A stretch of DNA of 64,000 nucleotides from Escarpia spicata (GCA_963995525.1 OZ023206.1:71398490-71462489); one strand, 5' to 3'. Counted from the first letter of the stretch, positions 47,251-60,548 are shown. The notes: generated from the sequence alone by a model not told the origin. Numbers and translations are program-made.

Positions 47251-48223
47251 CATCGGATAAACTTAGATTACTGAACATTCTTCAGGATAGTTCGTTTTCA
47301 AATTAGAAACTTTCATTTTTCATATCCAAGAATCATGTTAAATTACCTGGTAGAGGCTTTCGTTGACGTGTCACGTCGACTTCATCAGTACCTATGACGC
47401 TGAATGACGTCATCGTACACGTGAGGCAGTTCGTAATTGCCCTCGTCTCTGTTGATGAGTGTTTGGGTTTTTCTGATCCAGATGGCTTCTTTGATCTGCC
47501 GAATCCTTCTGTTGGATTCTTTGTCTACAATTTTCACTCCCTCCCAGTCTATGATATGGTTTTCAGTTGTCGTATGGTCTGTAAGGGCGGATTTATTGAT
47601 GGTAGACATCAATCTTTTTTTTCCGCTCCTTGTGTATTTCTCATTTTTCGTGTTGTCTACGTCCTTTCTGTGTTCCTCCAGTCTTGTTTTGAGTAGTCTT
47701 CCTGTCTCCCCAATGTACTCAGCACCACAATTCTTGCACGGTATTTAGTACACCAATTCGCCCTGTTCTTCAAGCTGTACTTTGTCCTTGGGATGTACCA
47801 ACAGGTGCCTGAGGGTGGTGTGGGGACGCATGGCCGTTGCTACTCCATAGTTTTTCAGTACTCGATGTACTCTCTCTGAGACCCCCTCTATGTATGGGAT
47901 GACTACTTGGCTCCGATAGTTTTTGTCCTTTGTCTTTTTGTTGGTCTTTTTCTTCTTACTGCTATCTATCACCTTTTTCAAGGCCCACGACGGATAGCCA
48001 CATACTCTTAGAGCTCTTCTCAGGTGTTCCACCTCTTCTTTCTTGTCCCCCTCCTCCGAAGTTATTGTTTCACACCTGAACTGCCTCACGTGTACGATGA
48101 CGTCATTCAGCATCATAGGTACTGATGAAGTCGGCGTGACACGTCAACGAAAGCCTCTACCAGGTAATTTAACATGATTCTTGGATATGAAAAATGAAAG
48201 TTTCTAAATTCATCGGATAAACT
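47251..48223 (-). mobile_element. Penelope-like element fragment with fold-back ends
   Basis: The 13-bp direct repeat CATCGGATAAACT (47251-47263 and 48211-48223) marks the insertion. Inside, 130-bp arms (47303-47432 and 48078-48207) are inverted copies with only about two mismatches. The minus-strand coding part contains VCGYPSWALKKV, then NCGAEYIGETGRLLKTRLEE (the GIY-YIG endonuclease start), DHTTTENHIIDWEGVKI and EAIWIRKTQTLINRDEGNY. These are Penelope-like C-terminal features. A TAA at 47747-47745 interrupts the frame just before the GIY-YIG part. Each arm, read outward, holds CTGATGA, a stem-loop and GAAA, a hammerhead-ribozyme-like core. Confidence 0.85.
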
Positions 48224-50224
48224 ATTAAGCTGTTTTTATTAGGTCTTGTCAAAATACAATGAAAAAATGAAGAATATCCTGTCTCAATATAATTATAACA
48301 TACAGTGGCACATGTCTGTACATAAAGTTTCAGCTCGATTAATTATTATTTTAACTTACTTTGCAAAACATATTCACAGCACTATTACTGCATCTGAATA
48401 TAAATATTTCGATGTTCGCTTGGTTCTGAAACATCTTAATTTATATTAAATATTATAGATTTGAAATTCTGGTAAAACTTTCATTACTAATGTAATATGG
48501 TTCCCAACAAAACTAACCAAAACTTGTGTAATCAAATTTTATGTAAGTTTAGTTGAATGTTGCATAACCAAACACGTTTAAGTTATTGAAATACATTGTT
48601 GACAATAACGTGATTCAAGTGAGAATCTTGAAATGTACAAGTCAGTATCACATCAATAAGTCGGTCTGTGTGTATATTTATACATCTTACAAGTAGTAAG
48701 ACACGAAGATTGTTGAAGATCATCCACTCCTCAGTTTAAGATGTTTACCATTGCATTTTGGGGATAGCTGTTCGAGATGTAGACCAGATGTGTAAGTACC
48801 TGGTGACTGGTGCTGACAGATAATTCTGTACTTGTGAAATGACCAGTACAAATAAAGCAAATAAAGCACAGTTTGCAACAAGATCAATATTTTATGTAAG
48901 TGAGTTTCCTGAACGTAGTATATTACAGTACTAAATATATTATACTGATGCACTGTACTTCTGCTGGAACAATAATAATATGCAGTTTTCCCTGACAATT
49001 TTATAAATAATTATGCAACGTATTGGTATTATTAATCAGAACCACATATTTCATCAATTGAATGCAAACAAATTATTTGTAAGATGATATCACTTCTTGC
49101 GCCAAACAGAAGCACTTGGTTTCTGCTGCATCATGTTCAAAATCATCACTGTACAACAAGACGGAATGCATTAACTGTACATAAACTTTCCTGTGGTGAT
49201 TTCTGTGAATGGTTGCTTAAAAATATGTCTCATAAACCTGTTTGCCTCTTTTTACTTGACAGAAATAACTTTGTTGCAAGTTTGTTGACGTCCTTTGCTC
49301 CCAGTGACCAATATATATCTGACTAAAGACGTATCTAATGTGGGATCCAGCAAAATATGAAAATGCAGCAGAAACCTAGATACAACAGAAACCGCACAGG
49401 TGACTACACTAATGAAATAGGAGGGTATCATAGAATTGAGCAATACATTTACAAAAAGACTAACCTTGCAGTTGAGAGTAGGAATAATTTAAGATGATTT
49501 TAATATTAATTTTATTAACATTTTCTGACACTCGGGGAATGACAAAGGTAGCCTTTTTCTGTCACCATTTCTCATTGTACTTGTAGTAAACTATAGTATA
49601 GTTAGTAATATTATTACTGCTGCTCATATTCGCGTAACTGTGGGAAGAGGACATGAAATGAACTAAGACGTGTCAGTCACTCAGTGTTATCCAGTGTTAT
49701 CCAATAGGGCAGAACAAAACAAATGTGTCTTTTAGAAAGATGTTTTCCATGTGAAAACATGAGGAATCTCACTCCAGTTGTATTCAGAATGTTGAAATAC
49801 CCATTACAACACTGGCCGATCCCTTCAATGTAACGATCGTGTATTTGTTCTCGTGAATTCAATATCCGTCCAAATAATTATTTTGGCACTGAAATCTGTA
49901 CAAACATTTAAATCCACAGAATGGGAAAGTTTGAAATTTGATAAATGATGTGGAAAAATACAAATGCAGAGGAATTTGTAACAGTAATGATCTAGTCACT
50001 AGTGTAAGATTGAGAGAACGTGTGTGTGTGTTACCTGATCCTGTGTTAGCCACTGATGGTTGCCATAGGTAACGATTTGATCAATATTTGACAGGCTAAT
50101 GAAGGTATAACTGTAAGGAACTAGGCGGTCCAGTCGCAGCGTTATTGCACAACTACATCTCTTCCCGTTGTACACTGACTGCGGATGTAATATTTATTCA
50201 GTTGTCAGTGTTCTCAGTCTTGTA

Positions 50225-50905
50225 AATCTGTCTATTAGCACGCTAACGTTGGGGGCAGTCTGGCAGTAACAACTTTGAGGTGCCGCTAACTTTGGGGGCA
50301 GTCTGGCATTATTACTTGTGCAGTGCTGCTAACTTTGGGGGCAGTCTGGCAGTAACAACTTTGAGGTGCCGCTAACTTTGGGGGCAGTCTGGCAGTATCA
50401 CTTGTGCAGTGCCGCTAACATTGGGGGCAGTCTGGCAGTGTCACTTGTGCAGTGCTGCTAACTTTTGGGGGCAGTCTGGCAGTATCACTTGTGCAGTGCC
50501 GCTAACTTTGGGGGCAGTCTGGCAGTATCACTTGTGCAGTGCCGCTAACTTTGGGGGCAGTCTGGCGGTATCACTTGTGCAGTACCACTAACTTTGGGGG
50601 CAGTCTGGCAGTACCACTTGTGCAGTGCTACTAACTTTGGGGGCAATCTGGCAGTATCACTTGTGAGGTGCCACTAACTTTGGAGGCAGTCTGGCAGTAT
50701 CACTTGTGCAGTGCTGCTAACTTTGGGGGCAGTCTGGCAGTATCACTTGTGCAGTGCCGCTAACTTTGGAGGCAGTCTGGCAGTATCACTTGTGAGGTGC
50801 CACTAACTTTTGGGACAGTCTGGCAGATGGCAGTGGCAGTATCACTTCTGAGATGTCGCTAATTTTGGGGGAAGTCTGGCAGTATCACTTCTGAGGTGCT
50901 CGTCA
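50225..50905. repeat. 43-bp minisatellite in TBC1D intron 1
   Basis: About 15 copies of a 43-bp unit (core TAACTTTGGGGGCAGTCTGG), ending in degenerate units. Confidence 0.95.
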
Positions 50906-53900
50906 AACGTCATTATAAATTGTTGGTTTCTCAATAAGCCAATAATGGCTTCCTTCTCTGCATGTCTTATCATCTGAGGTTTGTCCCATTCAGTGGCGAT
51001 CTTGTCAACCAAAAACTGACGCACGCTTCATGCGAATGAGGAACATTTATTCAACATGAAATGCACATTCTGTATCAGTGATTGAGTAGTTATGTAAGTT
51101 TCTCTAGAGTGTATCTCGAGTGCACCCTCTCTGGGTGTATATTCCTGGAGCTACCTAGTGACGAGCAGCTGGGTGCAGAGTGTTTATTAGGGTGCTCAGA
51201 TATGACTATTGCTACAAGAAGTTGTCACACCTCCGTGAAGTAGCACTTTCCTAACCTGTGTAGTTTGTTCACCTCCTGACCCTTGTATCTGTGGACCCTT
51301 GAAGCCTGATAGTAGCCTGCTTTGAAGGCCTGGTGCCCATGCAGAGGCCACGTGTAGGCAGTGTGGGGGCCACTGGCTGCTACAGTTCCTACTGGTGTGG
51401 GCTTCTTCCAGTATAAAGGAGGGCAAATAGGGCTGTGGGGCAAATAGTGTTCTAGGACAAATACAGTTGTAGTCGTAGGTTGTAGTAGGTTAAAATAGTT
51501 TATGTAATTTTATAATTGTGCTCGTCTTTTTATGTTGTATCTTCTCATTGTATAATTATTTATTGTATTATTATTATTAAATAATACATTTTTTATGATG
51601 ACCACATTGGAAATAAGTGTGTGCTTTTATGTGTTGTCATCCAGTGGGATTATTGACACTGTTGTTCAGATTAATATTTATCATGCATATTGTAATTTTA
51701 CTGAAGAATTTCAATCAGTAGTCAGTCATAGAAAGTACTTCGCTTAATTACTCTAACTGACCCATGTGTCAATTGTAAATTATTTTACAACAGGTGGGAT
51801 GATTAGAACACAAATGTAATCAGTTGGTTACTGTAAAATTACAGTAAAATGTACCAGTACAAATTGTCAATGATCTGTTTTAAAATACATGTTTACATTG
51901 TAATTTTGCCAAAACATTCCTCACAGATGTCACTCACCAGAGTCTAGACATGAATTCCTATTTGAAATTGAATACAAACACTGATAATTTGGCCGCATTC
52001 TATTGTGTTTATGTGTAACTTCTGTTCACTATTGACACAACACTTAAAAAATAATGTTTGTGCTGTGGAATTCAGAATGCAATTTAACAAACCCGAGACT
52101 CCCATCAAACTTCACAGTTAAGGCATGACTCACACCCCATTTGTCTATTGTTCACCCCGCTGAGCAATGGAAGTATAAGTTACAACCCCTCCGAAGACAC
52201 ATGCACCTGAAGGTGCACTAGCAAAAAGTACACCTATTCACTACAGGATACTGCCATGCAAAATGTGTTGTATATTTAGCACACAATTGTCCTCCTTTTG
52301 GTCTGGACAATGAAACTGCTCTTGGCCATTCAATTGTCCTCCTTTTGGTCTGGACAATGAAACTGCTCTTGGCCATTCGGTTGGAAGACAATCAACTGTA
52401 GCATTCAGTCCTGTCCATTAAAACTGAATCGCTGTGAATGAGTCTATGGCCAGGGCTAAAGTTCTGGCTATTGGTTATTTACATAAATCAGTGAGCAGGC
52501 TGGTGTTTGGTTTCTGCCCCCTGTGGTGTTGGTTGTACCCTCCTCTGACCTGGGGCCTGTCTGTGTGGTTCTATTATGTGTTCCTATGCACACACTTCCT
52601 ATTAGGACTCCTCATGTGAAGAACATCTGCTTAGAAACTTTAAAAAACCTGTCCAGGCCTGCACGATGTTATGCACCTATGGATGTAATGTCAACAAAAT
52701 ATATCAAGAAACATGGTTCCTTGTTGTAGGTGTCGACTGTAGTCATAATTTCAGTGTTTAAAGGAACATGTTGACATTTGATGGTGTGTGGACTAGTGTT
52801 AGACTTGATATTGGCTGATATGTTGGCCTATTGCTGTCACTTGTTGGTCATGTACTTCTTACAAGATGTCATGATTCTGAACAAATCAGAGGAATCCAAA
52901 TCCTTCGTTTTATGTTTAGTCACCCTGGAAATGTTGTCATTTGTATGTGAACATTTTGTTTTCATTCTACATTTTGTACACTGCATTTTCTATTTATTTT
53001 GAAGCAAAAATGTGTGAAACGTTTTCATAGGCTGAGAGAAAAAACAGTACTTACTATATCAAACCTGATGAGGCGAAGAACAATCTAAATGACATTGTTG
53101 ACAAGATTTGGTAGGCGTATTATGGGGTTCTAAAGATAGCCAAAGTCATCCTGGATTCCAAGAATGCAAATGTCAGATTCTGAAATGAATCCCTGGAGCA
53201 CTATTTATCATTGACAGGGAGCAAAGTTTCAGTTGTAAGCAGTGTTATTATTATAATATAAGTCAGCTGGAGTTGCGAGATAACTGTATCAAGCTTTGGG
53301 TACATGTGTTTCTTTTGTACGGTCCATCGCAAACAAAATACCGCAGATATTGGGGTGAGGCTGGGATATTTGTTCAGGATACACTATCTGCAGGCAACCC
53401 TGGTAACTTTGTGTTGATACTGCATAGTTCTCAGCACATTCTTCACTAGAGGATTGCATATTTATGTTATTTAATAAGTATTTATGCAATTTTGTGATGA
53501 TTTAACATTTTAAGCATTAGTTGAGAAAGCATGTGGGTGCATGTGTATGTGTGAGTGTAAATCCTCTGATGTGTTGTTCTTCCAAAACACTTTAAAAGGA
53601 CGTAGTCTGTTCAAAGTTTTTCATAGATTAAATACTATTAATTAATATAATGTTCTTAAAACTATAGTAACTTTGTTTAAGGTATACTGCCCACCAAATT
53701 GTGTTTAGTAAGCCCGTAACAACGGTCACAATTTGAAGGCACGACCATGGGAGCATGTTCAAATAGTGAAGAGAACATCCAGTATCAAAATAGACAGGCT
53801 GAGTTAACTGCTATACCCTTTGTTGTTCAGTGATGCCCACATACCCATGGTCAATAAAGCAGACGGTGGCTGCATAGTGCCACTAAATCACAAATGTTCA

Positions 53901-53951
53901 AGTGTTGACGTATCTGTGAAAGTCGTATTGATGTCATGGTTCTGCCGCCAG

Positions 53952-54215
53952 GGGATTCTTCTCGAGAAAACCAAAACCACAACCAGAGGACGTACCGTGC
54001 GACAGCGGACTTCTTGGCTGGAAGTTCTTTGGCAGAGTACCACTAAAACAAGCATCGTCTGCGAAGAATGCCGAACAAATCTCACGGGAATTCCTCCAGA
54101 AGCAGAAGCCTTCTCCGACACCATCGTTAGCGTCATCATCGTCATCAGCGTCAATAAGAAAGGGTGACATAGAGGTGTTGTCGACGACGGCACTGATTCT
54201 GGAGCAGAGACCAAG
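53952..54215 (+). CDS. TBC1D12/TBC1D14-like Rab-GAP, second coding exon
   Basis: Acceptor TCTGCCGCCAG, donor AG|GTGAAT, 264 bases, phase 2 to 2. It continues the exon 1 frame as RGFFSRKPKPQPED, then GLLGWKFFGRVPLKQ and IEVLSTTALILEQRP. The GWK(F/L)FG(R/K)VPL and STALILE words are, to my knowledge, conserved in TBC1D12 and TBC1D14 just before their coiled coil and TBC domain. The next expected exon (NLPAK...RQQYEEMV in vertebrates) was not found by eye before 64000. The gene is therefore truncated by the window edge, and catalytic arginine/glutamine finger residues cannot be checked. Confidence 0.7.
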
Positions 54216-54365
54216 GTGAATTTTTTACTTTAATCCATTAGACCGCAACCGCCCGTATCTGTCCGACAACTTTGATGACACTTGTAGGTGGCGCCATCTT
54301 CTGGATAATTGTGATGGGCCATTGTATTCTTTTGTGTATCTGCTATGCACTATGGGGTACTTGTC

Positions 54366-54366
<1 letters not shown>

Positions 54367-54411
<45 letters not shown>
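54367..54411. repeat. (TA)n(CA)n microsatellite
   Basis: Five TA units, then about 19 CA units. Confidence 0.9.
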
Positions 54412-54414
<3 letters not shown>

Positions 54415-54422
54415 AACAAAAA

Positions 54423-54501
54423 CTTCAGAAACTTCCAATACAATATATATAATAAATATTATATATATTATATTTTGTATTGGAAGTTTCTGATTGAGTG
54501 C
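54423..54501. repeat. Long AT-rich hairpin
   Basis: TCAGAAACTTCCAATACAA and its continuation pair with the reverse complement ending TTGTATTGGAAGTTTCTGA, arms of about 32 bp with one mismatch. No gene context. Confidence 0.8.
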
Positions 54502-55077
54502 TGTAGTCCCATTCTAGATGCAAATCCACCTACAACTTGCAATATTAGGAAACAAAATACAAAAACGTTACATGCCAAAAACTAGGTGCATTCATATCTT
54601 GAAAACAATGTGGAGTGTAAAGGGTGGAAACATCATCGAGGGTTTGTTACCCTGCTGACATTGTGCGATAAGACATGTGGTGGTAACCCTACGATATGGT
54701 GAAATATGTTCTCAACAGGTTTGTGAATAAATTCATCATTCATGGTGTGGGCGGATTACATGGTGAAATGCTCATTGTCATTTTACAATAATTTTTTTTA
54801 CTATGTTGATAAAGACCGTAAGCTATATTTAAGTTCACATCCACGAGAATGAGATCTGTACATAAATTCCAAAAACGTGTACATGATATAAAACGTATAA
54901 TTAAATAGTTATACATCATTCACTAATTTTGTAATTTTAAAAGTATGATATGACACCACACAGATGTTAATTGTTAGATTTTCAATGGTTGGTCCACAGC
55001 CAATGTGTTATGAGTTAGTAGGACAACACTAAATCAATTATATTAAATAAAAAAAACTGCTACCTCTAAATTCTCAG

Positions 55078-55333
55078 GGACACCTCGAGAAACATACATG
55101 GGAAGACCCAGCTGGTCCACAGACATGTTACGAACGTCTGAAAGACTGTTTTCAGTATGCACGTATTCCATCCATAGACCGACGTGACGACATTCATTGC
55201 ATGAGTTACTATGAGCCTTCCGAGACCTTATTTCTCATAACATCCAAATTATTGCCGAGTTGCAAATGTGACTATCTGCACACTGAGCTTGTGGGTGCTA
55301 TAAACTCGCTCCAAATTGGCCACCAGTGCAGCC
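55078..55333 (+). CDS. Isolated exon-like open stretch, unrecognised
   Basis: Acceptor TAAATTCTCAG and consensus donor GTAAGT bracket 85 open codons, phase 0 to 1. The peptide has even, protein-like composition with several cysteines (AGPQTCYERLKDCFQYARI, then LPSCKCDYLHTELVG and IGHQC). I do not recognise it. Its phase does not fit the TBC1D12/14-like exon 2 (phase 2 out), so it would belong to another gene, to an unseen intermediate exon chain, or to a transposon. Confidence 0.4.
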
Positions 55334-55791
55334 GTAAGTTTTTAGAACATAGGATCAATGTTAATGTTATACATTCGGCTCTCATTATCCAGTGTATAAC
55401 TACAAGTTGCCATAGGTCATGTTTACAAATACACCTGGCCTAGTGCCATGGTCCTGCATGTTTAATGTGCTACATTAATTACTGGTCGCGCTTGAGTGAA
55501 TGGTCATGCACTGGTTGTCTCAATGCATGCTAGCCCGGAAGAGTGCATGGCTGCATCTCAGCCTCACCACTGCTTAGAATTCACCGAAATATTTAGGGGG
55601 CCCTGAACTCTCAAATTTAGGGGCCAATAACAAAATTGAGGGGCCAGCTGGGGGAATAGCTGCTTTTATGTTTGTACACATGGATTTATTAATTTTAAAG
55701 ACATTATTCTCTTAATTGGTAGTAATAATTGTATATTTAACACATTGGTATTTTTAAATATGTACACTTTGTTTTATTAATGTATTTGTAA

Positions 55792-55999
55792 TGTCACTGT
55801 ACAGCAACCAGTAACACTGTACAGCACCCAGTAACAATGTACATCACCCAGTAACACTGTACAGCACCCAGTAACAATGTACAGCACCCAGTAACAATGT
55901 ACAGCACCCAGTAACACTGTACAGCACCCAGTAACACTGTACAGCACCCAGTAATAATGTACAGCACCCAGTAATAATGTACAGCACCCAGTAACAATG
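55792..55999. repeat. 20-bp minisatellite
   Basis: About ten copies of ACAGCACCCAGTAACAATGT with AC/AA variants at the same positions. Confidence 0.95.
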
Positions 56000-56648
56000 A
56001 TTTGGATAGGGGCGCTATTTAAGAAATTTATTATCATATTACAATTATTAACTTGTTTACAGTATATACCAATAATACCTAGCTTTAGGTGCCATCATGA
56101 CCAATATTTCACAACTAATAATGTTCAACTTAATCATAGTGCTTTAGGTGGGTTTGGTCACTCCTGGAATTCACTGTTCTACGTAACAAGAGTTTTTATG
56201 TAACGACTAGATACTTATCCACACAAATTAGCAGATTAATTTATCTGAAGAAGTTTTTTTAATAATTAATTTAGCACCAAATATGGCACCTGAAGACTCC
56301 CAGTAGTTTGCATGAGAATCTGATTTCCAATACGTTTTCACATAAAAATAATGTTCACATGAACCACTAGTGTCAATCATCCTTACAGGAAATACAAGTT
56401 TTACTGCCTGATGGCTATGTGAACATTTGTCAGTCAAACACAGAGTGATATAAACTGATTAATTTAGTAATTATGTGAATTACCATAATAATATGATTCA
56501 ATCTTTAAGTAACCGTAATACAAATAGCGGTTATAGATTATATTATACATACATTTCATAATACGTCATTCTCGAAAGCTCAAGTAGTCATGGGAAACGT
56601 AAATGATGGGTTGCCTACTTGACAAACGCAATTTCTGTAATCATAACC

Positions 56649-56678
56649 CTCCCCCCGCCCCCCCCCCCCCCCCCCCCC
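56649..56678. repeat. Poly-C tract
   Basis: A C-rich run interrupted by single G bases, a site of possible sequencing-length error. Confidence 0.9.
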
Positions 56679-57688
56679 GCCTTGGCCATCACTCCCCACC
56701 CCAAGGTCCACCTTATGGCCAGTCCAGCCCCTCTCAGAAGTAGACATGGTGACAAGTTAGCCCCCATTCACACTGCCTGAGAATACTATTACATTCAGGA
56801 AGTTACTAATTAATTTTAATCAAAGACTTTGTAGTGCTAAATTGTTTCAAGTGAATGATGACATTAGCAGCCTACTCTGCTGTGCCCCTGGTCTTTTTTA
56901 TCACTAGAATTAGACCACTACCACTGCCCTACAGCAGTGGCAGTGAACTTTTGGTAATTTCATCTGCCCTTGTCAACATTTATTGATAAATTGTAACAAG
57001 TGAATGATTATTTTCTTTGCCACTGGCTTAGAGTGGTCAGGGCTTTTGGGGCAGCATTATTGATAGATTTAGGCAAATTTTTATATTCGTCAGCTGGCCC
57101 CCATTATTTAAAATTCACTCTCCATGACAATATTTGGTCGCCTTTGGCGAGCCACAGTTTGCAAATTTAAGCCCTGCGTATGTATATCCTCTTCTTTTTG
57201 TGCTGGTTCACACTCAGTGTCACAACTGAGTCCCACTGAACTACGTTGAAAGCCACTTACCAGGCTCAAGAAAAAGGTGTACTCAATAAATAACTGAACT
57301 TGATTGAAGGTCTGATGTAACAGCCCCGATGTGTTTACCAGAGAAATAGGTAAGAGGGCAGTCGACCTTAGAGAACGTTCGCCCATTGTGTAGTATTTTC
57401 TTGTTCCAATTAGTAGCTGGTTGGGTTCTGTAGTCTACCACAGCACAGATACTGTGGAACACTATGAGTGGGAATAATTAGAGCTACTTGTTGGTATGAT
57501 GAGGACCTGTCACTTGTCCTGTGGCAACTGGCCATTGAGGTGACACACAGGAGGGTGCGTTATTTGGATAATGGTCTTGTTAAGGACAGGGGTTCTTCAC
57601 TAAATGTTGACTAGTAATAGTAATTAACTGCCATATCTTAAACAAAATTTTGCATGATGGTAACCAGAAAATTGACTTCATATACATA

Positions 57689-57738
57689 TAATACCATATA
57701 TATATATATATATATCTATATATATATATATATATAAT
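57689..57738. repeat. (TA)n microsatellite
   Basis: An interrupted TA run of about 45 bases. Confidence 0.9.
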
Positions 57739-58599
57739 ATACTTAATTTAGCCAAACTACTTCATTGTACAACAATTATTACTAATTAGAATACATTTAA
57801 ATATTGAAATATATTAACAACATTTACTGTGGGACATTCCACAAAACCACCATTTATAGTTTTTTTCTAAGATTGTCTGGTTACCATGGTTACCATTGAC
57901 TTTCTTGTAATATAGACATAATACACTGAACATTTTGGTCAAATCAGGACAAGTAGTTTTTAATATATGAGAGGCAATTACAATATGACATTTTACGAGA
58001 AATGTGACCCCTTTTAAAAGTCAGATCTGACGTAAATGTCACCCTGTACTTGGGTAAACATCTATTTTAATCCAACATGTTTATGTTAGGCCCCCAGACA
58101 AGAATAGGTTTGAGTTCAGCCTGTCAGTTGTTCTCTACATGCTCCCTGCAACTTGTCGTGACTGGCAGTAACTTTTATAGGTCTGGGGACCGTTTCAGTT
58201 TTGCTCTTTATAATATCGTTTCAATCCATAACAACGATCTGGTATACTGAAAACTGTCACCACCAGGGTGTGCCACCAGTGTACTTTCACCGGTGTGTCA
58301 CAGAAATAGTGTCCATTGTGATACAACAATAGCTTTTTACATTTTAAAAAATGCCTTAAATTTACACCGGATTTTGTGTAATGAATGATTTTCTTCTATG
58401 AGCTCAGTGTCTTAGCGAAATAGTCCTGTTGTCTGTTCCATGGGGTCACAAGACTTGCAGCTGCATCACCTCATTAGTGCCCTGGTTAGTAGCTCCAGCT
58501 GTTCTCTTTGTGCACTTTGACCTTTCCCATCATGCAGTGGTCCTCCAGAGTGTCAGTTACCCATCATTGTCAGATTAAGAGCCAGCTTAAGAGGATTAA

Positions 58600-59150
58600 T
58601 GTTATTAGACTGTAGAATTGCTCAAGCCAAAACAGCTTTTCACAACATGAAAAACATTTTAATAAATAAAACTATATCAATTGAAGTGAGAAAACGTGTA
58701 CTGCAATGATACATAGAGCCCATATTACTATATGGATGTGAATCCTGGACAATAACCAAAAGTTCACAAAAACCATAGAAGCCACTGAAATGTGGTTCTT
58801 AAGAAGAATGCTGCGAGTGCCATGGACTGCAAAGCAAAGCAATGAAGTCATCCTTAGGACAGCCAAATGAAAAAGAAAGATCATCAACAAAGTTAGAACA
58901 CAACAAGCACAATTTATAGGCCATGTCACGAGAAAGAAAAAGTTAGAACAAATCGTAACAACAGGAAAGATAGAAGGAAAAAGATCCAGAGGAAGCCAGA
59001 GAATAAAAATAATAGATAGTCTCTCAACATGGTGTGGAAGGAGCACAACAGAACTGCTACAAACTACACACGACCGTGCGGTTTGGAGGGCCATGATCGC
59101 CAACGCCTGTGACAGACATGGCACATAGAAGAAGAAGAAGACTAGTAAAA
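58600..59150 (+). mobile_element. RTE-like LINE 3' end, decayed
   Basis: Plus-strand frames, joined across several breaks, show AQAKTAFHNMK, ILLYGCESWTI, MLRVPWTAKQSNE, QFIGHV and RAMIANACDRHGT. These are hallmarks of the reverse-transcriptase C-terminus of RTE/BovB-type non-LTR elements. It ends in a GAAGAAGAAG tail. Confidence 0.8.
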
Positions 59151-59689
59151 TATGTCAGTGATGTTAATGTATGGATATGGCATTCCTTTGCATCTTTAAG
59201 ACACCGTTTATTTGCATTGTTTAGTGTCTTACTCTTGGAAGAGATTTTTATTTTATGTGCCAACAAACTGTGCATCTGTGGGTGTGAGCAGGGATTTTTT
59301 TGTTGGTATTTATTAGTAAAATAAAATCAGTGTGTTTCTGTGTGCGAGCGTGCGGTACTAGTCAGGTATAGTTGGCTGTTCTGACAAGTGGGAGTGCTGC
59401 ATTAGGAACTGTGGATAGATAGAGTAGAATCACGCCCACAACTACATTAATTTTGTATGTGTCTTGGTTGGAGATCAATAGACTCTGATAGAAAGGTGAT
59501 GTACCCTTAATAGGACATGTACACTTAATAGATGAACATTGTACCTGTGCGTAGTTAATGGTGGATTTGTTTCAAACTCAAGTTGCCACCCACAGAGACC
59601 AGGTGTCATCTGCACTTACTAAAGAAGTACAATCATTATAACTGCATTGGCATTTTTGTTCGGTTTTGAAACATGTTTTTTCATTCCGT

Positions 59690-60296
59690 GGAACTGATAT
59701 TGCGTATGGTATGTTACATCTGGAACTGATATTGCGTATGGTATGTTACATCTGGAACTGATATTGCATATGGTATGTTACATCTGGAACTGATATTGCG
59801 TATGGTATGTTACATCTGGAACTGATATTGCGTATGGTATGTTACACCTGGAACTGATATTGCCTATGGTATGTTACATCTGGAACTGATATTGCGTATG
59901 GTATGTTACATCTGGAACTGATATTGCGTATGGTATGTTACATCTTGAACTGATATTGCGTATGGTATGTTACATCTGGAACTGATATTGCGTATGGTAT
60001 GTTACATCTGGAACTGATATTCTGTATGGTATGTTACAACTGGAACTGATATTCCATATGGTATGTTACATCTGGAACTGATATTCCGTATGGTATGTTA
60101 CAACTGGAACTGATATTCCATATGGTATGTTACATCTGGAAATGATATTCCGTATGGTATGTTACAACTGGAACTGATATTGCGTATGGTATGTTACATC
60201 TGGAACTTATATTCTGTATGGTATGTTACAACTGGAACTGATATTCCATATGGTATGTTACATCTGGAACTGATATTCCGTATGGTATGTTGCATC
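59690..60296. repeat. 32-bp minisatellite
   Basis: About 19 copies of a 32-bp unit (core GGAACTGATATTGCGTATGG). Variants with TTCCGTATGG cluster in the right half. Confidence 0.95.
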
Positions 60297-60548
60297 TGCA
60301 GTTGACAATACTCATATTCCTTAAAATAAAATAATAGATAAAATAGATAAAAATGATCAAAGTGTACTTTTCTTGAACGAGAATACATCTCGGAGCATGT
60401 ATACTGTGGACTGTTGGACCACCAGCTGGATAAAGTCGGTGGTCCTGGTAATAAGTTAGTGGTGCACACATTAAATTGCAGTCATTTGAGAAGAAAACTT
60501 ACCTGTCTGAATGACAGACACTTTAAAAGATGGTGGCCTGAGCCAAAA

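Larger units (their letters stand above)
43358..53951 (+). other. Intron 1 of the TBC1D12/14-like gene
   Basis: A 10.6-kb intron. It contains a (TA)n tract (44402-44442), a tandem 43-bp duplication (about 44559-44650), an RTE-like LINE end (45960-46145), a Penelope-like element (47251-48223), a 43-bp minisatellite (50225-50905) and a ~52-bp duplication (about 52285-52380). No coding exon recognised. Confidence 0.6.

Noticed and set aside
58672..59124. 150-codon minus-strand frame
   Set aside because: Shadow of an RTE-like reverse transcriptase end on the plus strand.
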